NCBI GenBank assembly: GCA_948144175.1 | Contig: CANXME010002089.1 | Coordinates: 372,001 to 436,000 of the forward strand | Length of the DNA stretch: 64,000 bases | Source of the DNA: Closterium sp. NIES-65 | Lineage: Eukaryota; Streptophyta; Zygnematophyceae; Desmidiales; Closteriaceae | Direction of reading: 5' to 3' | Shown here: positions 25,740 to 38,939 of the stretch, piece by piece | How the letters are laid out: each line of letters starts with the position of its first letter | How positions within the stretch are numbered: position 1 is the stretch's first letter | Notes under the pieces: model-generated | What the model was told of the DNA's origin: nothing | The model's database searches: none | Seen by the model: only the letters and a program-made list of their open reading frames with translations | Made by a program: the position numbers and the translations under genes

Positions 25740-26420
25740 GCGACCCCTCGGGTCGCCATTTCCCCTGCGGCCCCGCCGCCTTCACTGACGCGGCCCCGCC
25801 GCCTTCTCTGTCGCGGCCCCGCCGCCTGCTCTCACGCGGCCCCGCCCCGGCTCCTTCGCGGCCCCGCCGCCTGCTCTCGCGCGGCCCCGCCCCGGCTTCT
25901 ACGCGGCCCCGCCCCGGCTTTCACGCGGCCCCGCCGACGGCTTTGTCGCGGCCCCGCCCAGGCCCTTACGCGGCTCCGCCGCCTGCTCTCACGCGGCCCC
26001 GCCCCGGCTTCTACGCGGCCCCGCCCCGGCTTTCACGCGGCCCCGCCGACGGCTTTGTCGCGGCCCCGCCCAGGCCCTTACGCGGCCCCGCCGCCTGCTC
26101 TCACGCGGCCCCGCCCCGGCTCCTTCGCGGCCCCGCCGCCTGCTCTCGCGCGGCCCCGCCCCGGCTTCTACGCGGCCCCGCCCCGGCTTTCACGCGGCCC
26201 CGCCGACGGCTCTGTCGCGGCCCCGCCCAGGCCCTTACGCGGCCCCGCCGCCTGCCCCCGTCGCGGCCCGGTCACCTCCTGACGGCCCCGCCGTCCCTTC
26301 GTGACGGCCCCGCCGTCCCTTCCTGACGGCCCCGCCGTCCCCTCCTGACGGCTCCTGCCGTCCCCTTCTACCGGCCCCGCAACTGCACCTGCTGGCCCCG
26401 CCGCTGCACCTACCGGCCCC
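25740..26420 (+). repeat. GC-rich leader repeats of element E
   Basis: Irregular repeats of CGCGGCCCCGCC with interspersed variable words (GCCTGCTCTCA, CGGCTTCTA, GACGGCTTTGT). A block of roughly 200 bp appears twice (about 25860-26060 and 26000-26210). It is non-coding leader. Confidence 0.8.
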
Positions 26421-29400
26421 CCACCACCCACCCCCCCTTTTCCCGTCGCCTGTCGAGGCGACCTGAGAGGCCAGCAGAGGGGTGGCAGGTGTGTGGCCTC
26501 CCCTGCTTCTCCTCCTCCTTCATCTCCCACTGCAGCAGCCGAGCCGCTCACCTCCAGCAGCCGAGCCGCCCCTCCGCCGAGCCGCCCTGCACCCGAGCCG
26601 CCCAGCAGCCGAGCCGCCCTGCCGCCGAGCCGCCGGGTCGCTGAGCTGCTGAGCTGCAGTTGTTGCCGAGCCGCCCTGCCTCCGAGCCGCCGTGTCACCG
26701 AGCTGCTGAGCTGCAGTTGCTGCCGAGCCGCCTTGCCGCCGAGCCGCCCGAGTCGCCCGAGCCGCCGAGCCGCCGAGCTGCCGAGCCGCTGAGTCGCCGA
26801 GCCTACTCTTCCCACCACTGGTGAGCTCTTGCCCTGCTAGCACGCTGCGCGTCGCCTGCTTGCCTGCCTGCCTGCCTTTTGGCTTGCCTGGCTGCCTGCC
26901 TCCCTGCTGCTAGTCCTGCTCCTGCTTCTACTTGCGGAGCCAAATGCAGCCCCAGCGACGCCGGCGTGAGTCCCTCACGCCCCAGCAGCTGCGTGAGTGG
27001 TACGCTGGTTGGGGCTGTAGGGGTGGCGACGCTACTCCTACTACCACTCCTGCTGCTTCTACTCGTGGTGGCGGCCAGATGCAGCTCCCGCGACCCTCTC
27101 GCGTGTCTCTCACGCCTCGCCAGCTTCGTGAGTGGTACGCTCAGAGTGGAGGGTCTCTCAGTGCTGTTCGCTGCTCTTACGTGATTCGCACTGGTACTCG
27201 GACTGGTCATCCTTGTGGGACACGTAGTCATACACCGTCCCGCTGCTTCGCCCGTCTGAGCGACGCCTGGCGTACCGTGTTTGGCGACGAGGCTGAGCTT
27301 CCCGACTGGGTGGAGTTGCTTAGGCAGAGGGTAGATATATATGCTCTTGACTATGATGCTATTCTCACTGCCATGTATGCATTGCCTACTAGTGCTGACC
27401 GTGCCGGTCACCTGTGCGTCCCGCCTGACCCAGGTATAGGACCTGCTGCTCTAGCTACTGGTGAGGCTGCTGCTCTGGGTGCTAGTGAGTCTCCTGCTCC
27501 AGGTACAGGTGCGGCTGCTGCTCTAGGTGCTAGTGAGTCTGCTTCCTCAGGTGCGGGTGAGGCTGCGCTCTCAGGTACCGCGTTGGCTTCGGCCTCCCTC
27601 ACCTTTACACTTGACTCTGGGGCTTCTCGCTCCTTCTTTCGGGACCGCACCACACTCACGCCGCTTGGTCGGCCGGTTGCAGTCTCCCTGGCTGACCCCT
27701 CTGGGGGTCCTGTCCTCGCTCACTTCTCCACTGTCCTCCCGTGTCCGGCTGCCCCCTCGGGCACCCTGTCTGGCCTGTACCTCCCCTCGTTCTCGACGAA
27801 CTTGGTGAGTGGTGCAGACCTACAGGATGCGGGGGTTCACCAGTTCACTCCTGCGAGTCAGCGGGTGACCCACTGCACGGACGCACGCACAGGCCGGCAC
27901 CTGGCCACGTTCTCCGCGTCGGCCGGGGTCGAGCCTCTACACCCTGACCACTGAGTCTCCTCCTGTCCCCGCGTCCGGTCAGGTAGCAGCGTCGGGTCAG
28001 GTGTTTGCTGCTGCGTCCAGGTCTGGCCCTGAGTCTGCCCCCTGTTCGTGTCGCCTCCTGTCTCACGAGACTCTTCTGTGGCACCACCGTCTAGGCCACC
28101 CCTCCTTGCCCCGTCTTCGGGGCATGGCTTCCCGTGTCCTTGTCTCTGGTCTTCCCCAGTCTCTCCCTCCCCTTCCTTCGGGACCAGGACCTTCCTGTGT
28201 CCCCTGTGTCGAGGGGCGCCTCAGGGCTGCTCCTCACTCCTCCCAGTTTCCCCCGACAGAGGCTCCTCTGCAGACGCTTCACATGGACGTGTGGGGCCCG
28301 GCCCCCGTCCGTGGGCAGGGTCACGAGCGCTACTTCCTGTTGGTGGTTGACGACTACTCGCGTTACACCTCAGTCTTCCCCTTGCGCAGTAAGGGTGCTG
28401 TCACTGAGGTGCTGATCGACTGGATCCGCGAGGCTCGTCTCCAGCTCAGGAGGAGCTTCGGCTCGGACCTTCCTGTTCTGCGTCTGCACTCTGACCGAGG
28501 TGGGGAGTTCTCCTATCGCCTTCTGCGAGACTACTGTCGTGCACAGGGGATCCGCCAGACCTTTACGCTTCCGGACTCTCCACAGCAAAATGGGATTGCT
28601 GAGCGCCGCATTGGCATGGTCATGGATGTCGCTCGTACGTCCATGATGCATGCGGCTGCCCCCCATTTTCTATGGCCGTTTGCGGTTCGGTACGCGGCGC
28701 ATCAGCTCAACCTTCACCCCAGGGTCTCTCGGCCCGCGATGTCCCCAGTGTTACTGTGGACGGGGAAGGTCGGCGATGCGTCTGCGTTCCGTGTCTGGGG
28801 ATCTCGGGCGTTTGTCCGCGACTTGTCTGCGGACAAGCTGTCCCCCCGTGCTGCTCCCTGTGTCTTCCTTGGCTTCCCCCCTGACGCTCCAGGGTGGCAG
28901 TTCTACCAACCCTCCTCTCCTCGTGTTCTGTCCTCCCAGAACGTCACGTTCGACGAGTCAGTCCCCTTCTACCGCCTCTTCCCCTACCGTACTCCTTCCC
29001 TTCCCCCCCCACCGGACTTCCTGGTACCAGTTCCCCCCCCGGTAGACCCCCTCCCCCCTCAGGTCTTGCCCCTTCGGGTGTGTCCCAGGTAGACACGGTC
29101 GAGCCAGTCGAGGTTGCTGCAGAGTCTGGTCCTGCTGCGGGTGCTGAGCCTGGGGGTGCTGCTGCTGGGGGTGCTGAGTCTGGGGGTGCTGAGCCGGGGG
29201 GTGCTGAGCCGGAGGGTGCTACGTCAGGAGCTGCTGAGCCTGGGGGTGCTGGGCCTGGAGGTGCGGAGCCTGCGCCTGCTGGACCTGGGGGCTCTCCGGT
29301 TCTTCCGTCTCGGCGGGAGCCGCTCTCTCCACAGGAGCTGCGCGAGTGGTTTGCTCGCCGCTGGAGGCGTGCTGCTGGGGCTGGAGCTTCTTCGCCTGCT

Positions 29401-32279
29401 GAGGGTGCTGCCGGTCCCGGAGCTGCTGGGCCTGCGGGTCCTACTGGAGCTGGAGCTACTGAGTCTGGGGGTGCTGAGTCTGGAGCTGCTGAGCCTGGGG
29501 TTTCTCCTGCTGCTGCGTCTCGCCGGGAGCCCCTCTCTCCACAGGAGCTGCGTGAGTGGTTTGCTCGCCGCTGGAGGAGTGCTGCTGGAGCTGGAGCTTC
29601 GTCGACCGTCGAGGGTGCTGGTGCTGCCGGTCCCGGAGCTGCTGGGCCTGCGGGTCCTACTGAAGCTGGAGCTGCTGAGGGTGTTGGTGCTGAGACTACT
29701 GCTGTGTGTCCTGGCGGTGGTTCTGCTGCTGGTGCTGCTGGAGGTCCTGCCGCTGGAGGTGTTGGTGGCGCTGGTGCTTTCGCTGAGGGTGCTGGTGCTG
29801 TCCCTGCTGAGTCTGGAGCTGCCGCGCGGCCTCGGCCATACTTCGTTCCGCTCCTACAGCAGGTTCTTGGTCTTTCTCCTTCGGTAGAGTGTCCACAGCC
29901 TGTCCAGTCGCAGTCACTGTTGGAGCCTTCCCCTCCTCTGCCTGCTCCCTCTCCTTACACTGTTCCTACTGGAGGTCTTGCTGAGCGTCGTGAGCCTGCG
30001 TCTCGTCCCGCGTCGCCTGTTCGTGCTGCTCGCGCTAGTGGTCGCGGTTCGCGTCAGCGTCCTCCTCCTGTCCCTGGCACGCACCGGATGTCTCTGCGTC
30101 CGTCCACTGCTCCTCTGCGTGCCCCTTTGCCTTCTCCTCCTGAGTCCTCTCTTCCTGCGCTTGCCGACCCTGAGTCGGACTCTCTTCGCGCTGCCAGTCC
30201 TACTGTCACGCGTCTCCTTGCTACTGTCGTCACTGACCCCTCTTTTGAGTCCACTGCTGCGTCTGCTCTAGTCGCTGAGCTCGTTGACTTTGCTGCTCGC
30301 TGTCGTCTCGACTACGCTGCTGGTCTTGTTGCTGAGTCTGCGTCTGTCTGTCCTCCGTCCGTCGGGGGTGAGTGTGCTCTTGGCACGGACGTCCTAGAGG
30401 ACAGACAGGAGGAGTTACAGTGTCTAGCGGCTGCTTCACCTCATCTCGCGTCTGTACTGCTTGCCCCTGAGGGAGACCCGGATGCACTAGACATCCCGAC
30501 TCCGCGTTCTTACGCGGAGGCCGTAGAGGGTCCCTACTCCTCTCAGTGGCAGGCAGCTATGGATGCAGAGATGGCTTCCTGGAAGTCCACAGGCACCTAC
30601 GTTGACGCAGTTCCCCCTCCTGGGGCGAACATCGTCACTGGCATGTGGATCTTCCGGGTGAAGCGGCCGCCGGGCTCTCCACCTGTCTTCAAGGCGCGGT
30701 ACGTTGCTCGTGGCTTCAGTCAGCGGCAGGGAGTTGACTACTTTCAGACCTTCTCTCCCACCCCGAAGATGACCACTCTTCGGGTGCTGCTGCACATAGC
30801 CGCTCAGCGAGACTACGAGCTTCACTCTCTCGACTTCAGCACTGCGTTCCTGCAGGGTAGCCTGCACGAGGAGATCTGGCTGCGCCGTCCACCTGGCTTC
30901 ACTGGGACTTTCCCTCCTGGCACCCAGTGGAGCCTCCGACGGCCAGTCTACGGTCTCCGCCAGGCACCGCGTGAGTGGCACGACACACTGAGGACTACGC
31001 TTGCGGCTCTTGGGTTTGCTCCTTCTACTGCTGACCCGTCGCTGTTTCTGCGCACCGACACTTCACTGCCGCCGTTCTACATCCTCGTGTACGTCGACGA
31101 CTTGGTCTTTGCCACAGCGGACACTGCTGGACTCGCCTACGTGAAGTCCGAACTGCTGAAGAGACACACGTGCACAGACCTGGGTGAACTGCGCAGCTAC
31201 CTTGGCTTGCAGATCACTCGGGACAGAGCACGCCGCACCATTACCTTGACTCAGTCACACATGGTGCAGCAGGTCCTTCAGCGCTTCGGCTTCACGTACT
31301 CCTCGCCTCAGGCCACTCCTCTGCCTACTCGCCACTCACTCTCAGCTCTGCCTTCGGATGAGTCCGTAGAGTCGAGTGGTCCGTATGCAGAGCTTGTTGG
31401 CTGCCTCATGTACCTGATGACCTGCACACGACCTGACCTTGCATACCCTCTGAGCATTCTTGCACGCTATGTTGCTCCTGGGAGACACAGACCAGAGCAC
31501 ATGGCTGCAGCGAAGAGGGTATTGCGCTACCTGTGCAGTACGTCGGGCATGGGGCTTGTGCTTGGAGGGCGGAGTCCAGTGGTCCTTACCGGCCACGCGG
31601 ACGCTTCTTGGGCTGACGACCAGGCTACGCAGCGGTCGTCACAGGGTTACACCTTCAGCCTTGGTTCCGGCTCTGTCTCGTGGCGGTCTACTCGCTCGTC
31701 TTCGGTTCTCGGCTCCAGTTGTGAGGCTGAGATCTACGCCGGGGCCATGGCTGCACAGGAGCTTCGCTGGCTCACCTACCTGCTGACTGACCTTGGAGAG
31801 CCGCCTCGTTCTCCTCCAGTGCTGTACGTAGACAACAAGGCCATGCTGGCCTTGTGTCGAGAGCAGCGCTTGGAGCACAGAATGAAGCACATTGCTCTCC
31901 GCTACTTCCTTGCTCGTGAGCTGCAGCAGCGTGGTCAGTTGCGACTTGCGTACGTGGCCTCTGAGGCCAACACTGCTGATGTGTTCACCAAGGCACTCGC
32001 GCCTTGTGATCATCAGCGCTTTTGCACCCAGCTGGGTCTTGTGTCTGTCTTGCCTCACTTGCTCTCCTCTTGACTTTACTTGTACTGTGACATATATATA
32101 TACCTGCTCTTGCTTGTCTAGTTTTACATATATGTCTGTACTCCTGCATGTGAACTGGCCTCTGGCCCTGCTCTTGTGCTCGGACTGTGTGGTGACTTTG
32201 TGATCCACCCTGAGCTTGCTTTGCTTTGCTTGACTGGTCTTGTGACCCCTTGTTCTCCCCCACTTTGCCTATGGGGGTG

Positions 32280-32411
32280 TGTCAAACATTATATATGTTA
32301 TACTTGTGTAGGCTACAGTGGGTTAGCCTATAGGGGGTATACAATTCTAGGGTTTACTACTTGTACCCTTTTCACTTCTAGTTCATCCATTCCTGTTCGC
32401 TTATTCTCACA
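32280..32411 (+). repeat. 3' LTR of element E
   Basis: The second copy of the 132-bp LTR. It is preceded by the tract GCCTATGGGGG. Confidence 0.95.
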
Positions 32412-32513
32412 GGGTAGCCCGAAGTTGCATCTATTTCATTCCTTTCGTGCCAATTTGAATCGAATCTTGAAAAGCGTTACAATTTACGGGAGACATTGTT
32501 TAACCTGAGAGAA
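32412..32513 (-). repeat. Right arm of F, middle piece
   Basis: This is an inverted copy of about 24692-24775. It starts with GGGTA (duplication of E) and ends with GAGAA (32509-32513, duplication of G), so it is trapped between two LTR elements. Confidence 0.85.
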
Positions 32514-32641
32514 TGAGAAGAAACGAGAATGAATGAACTATGAAAGAAGCGGGTACAAGTACTAACCCTAATTGGGTTGTACCCCCTATGGGATACCCCA
32601 CTACAGCCTACACAATATGTGTAAGCTACAATGTTCCGACA
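32514..32641 (-). repeat. 3' LTR of element G
   Basis: A 128-bp LTR from TGAGAAGAAACG to GTTCCGACA on the plus strand. Confidence 0.93.
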
Positions 32642-35600
32642 CACCCCCATAGGTAAAGTGGGGGAGAACAAGGGGTCACAAGACCAGTCAAGCAAAGCAA
32701 AGCAAAGCAAGCTCAGGGTGGATCTCAAAGTCACCACACATTCCGAGCACAAGGTCAAGGCCACAAGGCTAGTTCACATGCAAGAGTATACATATATATA
32801 TATATAAAGCTATACAAGCAAGAGCAGGTATATATATATGTAACAGCACAAGCAAGGTCAAGAGGTGAGCAAGTGAGGCAAGACAGGCACAAAACCCAGC
32901 TGAGTGCAGAAGCGCTGATGATCACAAGGCGCAAGTGCCTTGGTGAAGACATCAGCAGTGTTGGCCTCAGAGGCCACGTACGCAAGCCGCAACAGACCAC
33001 GCTGCTGTAGCTCACGAGCAAGGAAGTAGCGGAGAGCAATGTGCTTTGTTCTGTGCTCCAGTCGCTGCTCTCGACACAAGGCCAGCATGGCCTTGTTGTC
33101 TACGTACAGAATTGGACGAGAACGAGGCGGCTCTCCAAGGTCAGTCAGCAGGTAGGTGAGGCAGCGAAGCTCCTGTGCAGCCATGGCCCCTGCGTAGATC
33201 TCGGCCTCACAACTGGAGCCGAGAACAGAAGACGAGCAAGTAGCCCGCCACGAAACAGAGCCGGAACCAAGGCTGAAGGTGTAACCCTGTGACGACCGCT
33301 GCGTAGCCTGGTCATCAGCCCAAGAAGCGTCTGCATACCAAGTGAGGACCACTGGACTCCGCCCTCCAAGCACTAGCCCCATGCTCGACGTACTGCACAA
33401 GTAGCGCAACACCCTCTTCGCCGCAGCCATGTGCTCTGGTCAGTGTCTCCCAGGAGCAACATAGCGTGCGAGAATGCTAAGAGGGTATGCAAGGTCAGGT
33501 CGTGTGCAGGTCATCAGGTACATGAGGCAGCCAACAAGCTCTTGATACGGGCCACTCGACTCTACGGACTCATCCGAAGGCAGATCTGAGAGTGAGTGGT
33601 GAGTAGGCAGAGGAGTGGCCTGAGGCGAGGAGTACGTGAAGCCGAAGCGCTGAAGGACCTTCTACACCATGTGTGACTGAGTCAGGGTAGTGGTGCGGCG
33701 TGCTCTGTCCCGGGTGATCTGCAAGCCAAAGTAGCTGCGCAGTTCACCCAGGTCTGTGCACGTGTGTCTGTTGTGCAGCTCGGACTTCACGTGGGCGAGT
33801 GCCGCAGTCTCAGCAGTGGCAAAGACCAATTCGTCGACGTACACGAGGATGTAGAACGGCGGCAGCGAAGTGTCGGTGCGTAGAAACAGCGACGGGTCAG
33901 CAGTAGAAGGAGCGAACCCAAGAGCCGCAAGTGTAGTCTTCAGTGTATCATGCCACTCACGCGGCGCCTGTTGGAGACTGTAGACTGGCCGCCGGAGGCT
34001 CCACTGGGTACCAGGAGGGAACGACCCAGTGAAGCCAGGTGGGCGGCGCAACCAGATCTCCTCGTGCAGGCTGCCCTGCAAGAAAGTTGTGCTGAAGTCA
34101 AGAGAGTGCAGCTCGTAGTCACGGTGAGCAGCAACGTGCAGCAGTACCCGAAGAGTGGTCATCTTCGGGGTGGGAGAGAAGGTCTGAAAGTAGTCAACTC
34201 CCTGCCGCTGACTGAAGCCATGAGCCACGTAACGCGCCTTGAAGACAGGCGGAGAACCCGGCGGCCGCTTCACCCTGAAGATCCACATGCCACTGACGAT
34301 GTTCGCCCCAGGCGGGGGAACCACGTCAACGTAGGTGCCTGTGGACTTCCAGGAAGCCATCTCTGTGCCCATAGCTGCCTGCCACTGAGAACAGTAGGGA
34401 CCCTCTATCGCCTCCGCGTAAGAGCGCAAAGTCGGGATGTCAAGTGCATCCGGGTCTCCCTCAGGGGTAAGCAGTACGGACACGAGATGAGGTGAAGCAG
34501 CAGCTAGACACTGGAACTCCTCCTGCCTGTCCTCAAGGACGTCCGTGCCAAGGGCACACTCACCCCCGACGGACGGAGGACAGACAGACTCAGACTCAGC
34601 GACAAGATTAGCAGCGTAGTCTAGGCGACAGTGAGCAGCAAAGTCGACGAGCTCAGCAACTAGGGCAGACGCATCAGTGGACTCAAAAGAAGGGTCAGTG
34701 ACGACAGTAGCAAGGAGACGCGTGACAGTAGGACTGGCAGCATGAAGAGAGGGTCGGCAAGCGCAGGAAGAGAGGACTCAGGAGGAGAAGGCAAAGGGGC
34801 ACGCAGAGGAGCAGTAGACAGACGCAAAGACATCCGGTGCGTGCCAGGGACAGGAGGAGGACGCTGACGCGAACCACGACCACTAGTGCGAGCAGCACGG
34901 ACAGGCGACGCAAGGCGAGACACAGGCTCACGACACTCAGCAAGACCTCCAGTAGGACCAGTGTTGGGAGAAGGAGCAGGCAAAGGGGAGGCCGGCTGTA
35001 ACTCTAACTGTTATGGGATAGGCTGTGGACACTCTAAGGGAGGAGGAGGACCAGTAGAAGGCGGGAGACCAAGAACCTGCTGCAGGAGTGGAACGAAGTA
35101 CGGTCGAGGCCGCGCGGCGACTCCAGACACAGCAGGGACAGCACCAGTGCCCCCAGCAGGAGCACCAACTCCAGCAGCACCTCCAGCTCCAGTACCCGCA
35201 GCAGCTACAGTAGCTCCAGGACCTCCAGCAGCACCAGTAGCACCCCCAGCAGGACCGCCCGTAGTAGTCGCAGCGCCAACACCCTCAGCAGCACCAGCTC
35301 CAAATGAACCCGCAGGCCCAGCAGCTCCAGTACTCCCAGTACGAGCACCTCCAGGACCCGCGACACCAGCACCCTCAGTAGCCGAAGAACCTCCAGCTCC
35401 AGCAGCACGGCTCCAGTGCCGGGCAAACCACTCGCGCAGCTCCTATGGAGAGAGTGGCTCCCGTCGAGACGAAGAACCCGGAGAACCTCCAGGCCCAGCA
35501 CCACCAGACGCCACACGAACAGGTCCAGCTCCCTCAAGCTCCACAACTCCAGGCGTAGTACCTCCAAGCTCAGCACCCCCAGGCTCAGCACCCCCAGGCG

Positions 35601-38600
35601 TAGCACTCCCATGCACAGCACCCCCAGGCTCAGCACCCCCAGGCGTAGCACCCCCAAGCACAGCACCCCCAGGCTCAGCACCCCCAAGCTCAGCACCCCC
35701 AGTAGTAGCACCCTAAGGCTCAGCACCCCCAGGCTCAGCACCCCCAGGCTCAGCACCCCCAGGAGTAGCACCCACACGCTCAGCACCCTTAGGCTCAGCA
35801 CCCTCAGAAGCACCAGAGTCACCAGTAACCTAGACAGGCTCGACTGCGTCTACCTGGGACACACCTGAAGGGGCATGACCCTGAGGGGGGAGGGGGTCTA
35901 CCGGGGGGGGATCTGGTACAAGGAAGATCGGTGGCGGGGGGAGGGACGGAGTGCGGTAGGGGAAGAGGCGGTAGTAGGGGACCGACTCGTCAGACGTGAC
36001 ATCCTGAGAGGACAGAACACGGCGCGAGGTGGGGTGGCAGAACTGCCACCCGGGCGCGTCAGAGGGGAAACCCAGGAAGACGCAAGGAGCAGCACGAGGG
36101 GACAGCTTGTCCGCAGACAAGTCGCGGACAAACACCCGAGATCCCCAGACACGGAACGCAGAAGCATCGCCAACCTTCCCCGTCCACAGCAAAGCTGGGG
36201 AGGTCTCCGGCCTGGAGACTCTGGGGTGAAGGTTGATCTGATGCGCCACGTACCTCACCGCAAACGGCCACAGAAAATGGGGGGCAGCCGCATGCATCAT
36301 GGACGTACGAGCGACGTCCATGACCATGCCAATGCGGCGCTCAACAATCCCATTTTGCTGTGGAGAGTCCGGAAGCGTGAAGGTCTGACGGATGCCTCAT
36401 GCACGACAGTAGGCTCTCAGAAGGCCAGAGGAGAACTCTCCGCCTCTGTCAGAGTGCAGACGCAGAACAGGAAAGTCCGAGCCGAAGCTCTGCCTGAGCT
36501 GGAGACGAGCTGCGCGGATCCAGTCGATTAACACCTCAGTGACATCACCCTTGCTACGCAAGAGGAAGACTGCGGTGTAACGCGAGTAGTCGTCAACCAC
36601 CAGCAGGAAGTAGCGCTCGTGACCCTATCCACGGACGCGGGCTGGGCACCACACGTCCATGTGAAGCGTTTGCAGCGGGGCCTCTGTCGGAGGAAACTGG
36701 GAGGAGTGAGGGGCAGCCCGCTGCCGCCCCTCGACACAGGGGACACTGGTAGGGCCAGGCCCCTGAGGAAGGGGAGGGAGGGACCGGGGAACAACCAGAA
36801 ACAAGGAAACGGGAGGCCATGCCTCTAAGACGAAGCAGAGAGGGGTGACCAAGGCGGTGGTGCCAGAGGAGAGTCTCGTGAGACAGGAGACGACACGAAC
36901 AGGGGGCAAACTCAGGACCAGACCTGGACGCTGCAGCAAACACCTGACCCGACACAGCTACCCGACCAGACTCAGTGACTGGAGGAGACTCAGTGGTCAG
37001 TGTGTAAACGTGGCCAAGTGATGGCCTGTCCGAGCCTCAGTGCAGTGTGTCACCCGTTGACTCGCAGGAGTGAACAGGTGCACTCCCCCATCCTGTAGGT
37101 CAGCACCACTCACCAAGTTCGTAGAGAACGAGGGGAGGTAAAGACCAGACAGGGTGCCAGAGGGAGCCGCCGGACACGGGAGGACTGTGGAGAAGTGAGC
37201 AAGGACAGGACCCCCAGAGGGGTCTGCCGGAGACACCGCAACCGGCCGACCAAGCGGCGTGAGTGTGGTGCGGTCTCGAAAGAAGGAGCGAGAAGCCCCG
37301 GAGAGGGTGAAGGTGAGGGAGGCCGAAGCCGACGCAGTACCTGAGAGAGCAGACTCACCAGCACCTGAGGACGCAGACGCACTAGCACCTAGAGCAGCAG
37401 CCTCGCAAGCACCTAGGGCAGCAGCCTCACCACTACCTAGAGCAGCAGTCTCAATGCCCGGATCGGGCGGGAAACACTGGTAACAGTCAGCCTCATCACT
37501 AATAGTCACAGCATACATGGCAGAAAGAATAGCATCAAAGTCAAGGTCAAAGATAGCAACTCCTGCCCTAGACAGCTCGCCCCAGCGAGGGATCTCTGTG
37601 GCCTCAGGGAACAGGTGACGCCACGCGTCCGTCAGGCGGCCAAAGCAGCGCTGGGTGGGGTGCTCACCCCCACACTGCTCACCCGCGCGGTCGCCTGTGC
37701 GCAGAACGTAGGTGCACGGACCAGTACCCCCACCCTGCTGGCGTGCAGCGTACCACTCACGGAGCTGCTGAGGGGACAGGGTCTCACGACCGCGCTGTTG
37801 CTGCTGTCGCGAACCACCACCAGAGCCACTCCTCTGCGTAGAACCACAACCAGCTCCAACGCCACCTCCGCCACCTCCGCCGCCTCCGCCACCGCCACTG
37901 CCTCCGCCACCACCGCCGCCTCCGCTCCCACCGCCACCACCGCCTCCGCCTCCGCCTCCACTTCTGCCACCGGCACCCCCACCCTCGCCACCACTCCCAC
38001 CACCACCCCCACCCCCTCCGCCGCCTACACCACCGCCCCCACCGCCCCCGCCAGCTCCTCCAGCGCCCTTGCCCCCCTTGCCCTTGCCTGTGCGGCGCTT
38101 CCCCGAAGGGGCAGACGCACACCGACCGACTCAAAACCAACAAGGTCGGCCACAGCAGCAGAAGCAACAGAGGGCAAGAGGGGGGAGGGAGAACACCCCT
38201 CAAAGACGGGGGTGCAAGGGTCACCACGAGAGGCTCCTATAGCGACTATGCTCTTCTCCGCTGCTAGGAGGGCCTTCTCGAGGAGGTCAACTGTGAGAGT
38301 GGTGGGGCACACGGCAAGGAAGTGGTCCCTGACTACGCGAAGGGAGTCAGGGAGCCGGGTGACTATGTAGTAGAGGGTGATATACATGGGGGGGGGGGGG
38401 GGGGTTCTTGGCACAGAACTCAGCAAGAAGCGCAGCGCGGTAGCGGGTGTCGCTAGTGCGGAGGTGCGTAATGAGGTCAGCGACTGTGTGAAAGGCAGCA
38501 AGGTCAGGGAAGAGGTACGGTAGCATGAGGCGGCTCAGTGCAGCAGTGGCAGGGGAGGAGTAGCGTGCAACTACAGCGTCGTACAAGGTCTGAGCACTCT

Positions 38601-38939
38601 TGTACTTACTAAAGTGCGCACGCTCAGAGGTAGGGAGGTGGCGATGCACAGCAAGACGTGTAGTAGCGTCGCGCGTGGCCCACTGTGAGCGAACAGTGGC
38701 GTCAGCATCAGCAGCAGGGGCAGGAGAGGCACAAGAGGTGAGGTTAAAGAGAGAGAGACCATCTGCCCTATCGCACTGTAGGAAAAGCTGGAGGTCATCT
38801 ACCCAGACGTCAAAGGCAATGGCACGACCCTCAGCGTCAAAAGCGAGGACACTAGGGGTAGCCATGACAGCAGCAGACTAGCAGTGCGAACAGTAGGGTA
38901 AGGGCAGTGCAGTGACAGAGGCGCCGCACTTACCGGACA

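Larger units (their letters stand above)
25530..32411 (+). mobile_element. Ty1/copia element E, complete with two LTRs
   Basis: This 6,882-bp plus-strand element is inserted in the right arm of F, with perfect GGGTA duplications (25525-25529 and 32412-32416). Its 132-bp LTRs differ at one base, so it is young. The parts are a primer-binding site (TGGTATAGAGCGGG at 25662), a leader of CGCGGCCCCGCC repeats (about 25740-26400), a gag-like region with two LREWY modules and a Cys/His motif (about 26940-27330), protease (about 27600), integrase (about 28060-28960), a long repeat linker with two LREWF modules (about 29090-30090), reverse transcriptase (about 30500-31400) and RNase H (about 31610-32070). 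It is broken, with about three breaks; most of the pol region is open. Confidence 0.95.

Noticed and set aside
26168-26843. Frames in the leader of element E on both strands
   Set aside because: Composition artefacts of the CGGCCCCGCC and GAGCCGCC repeats; no conserved motif.
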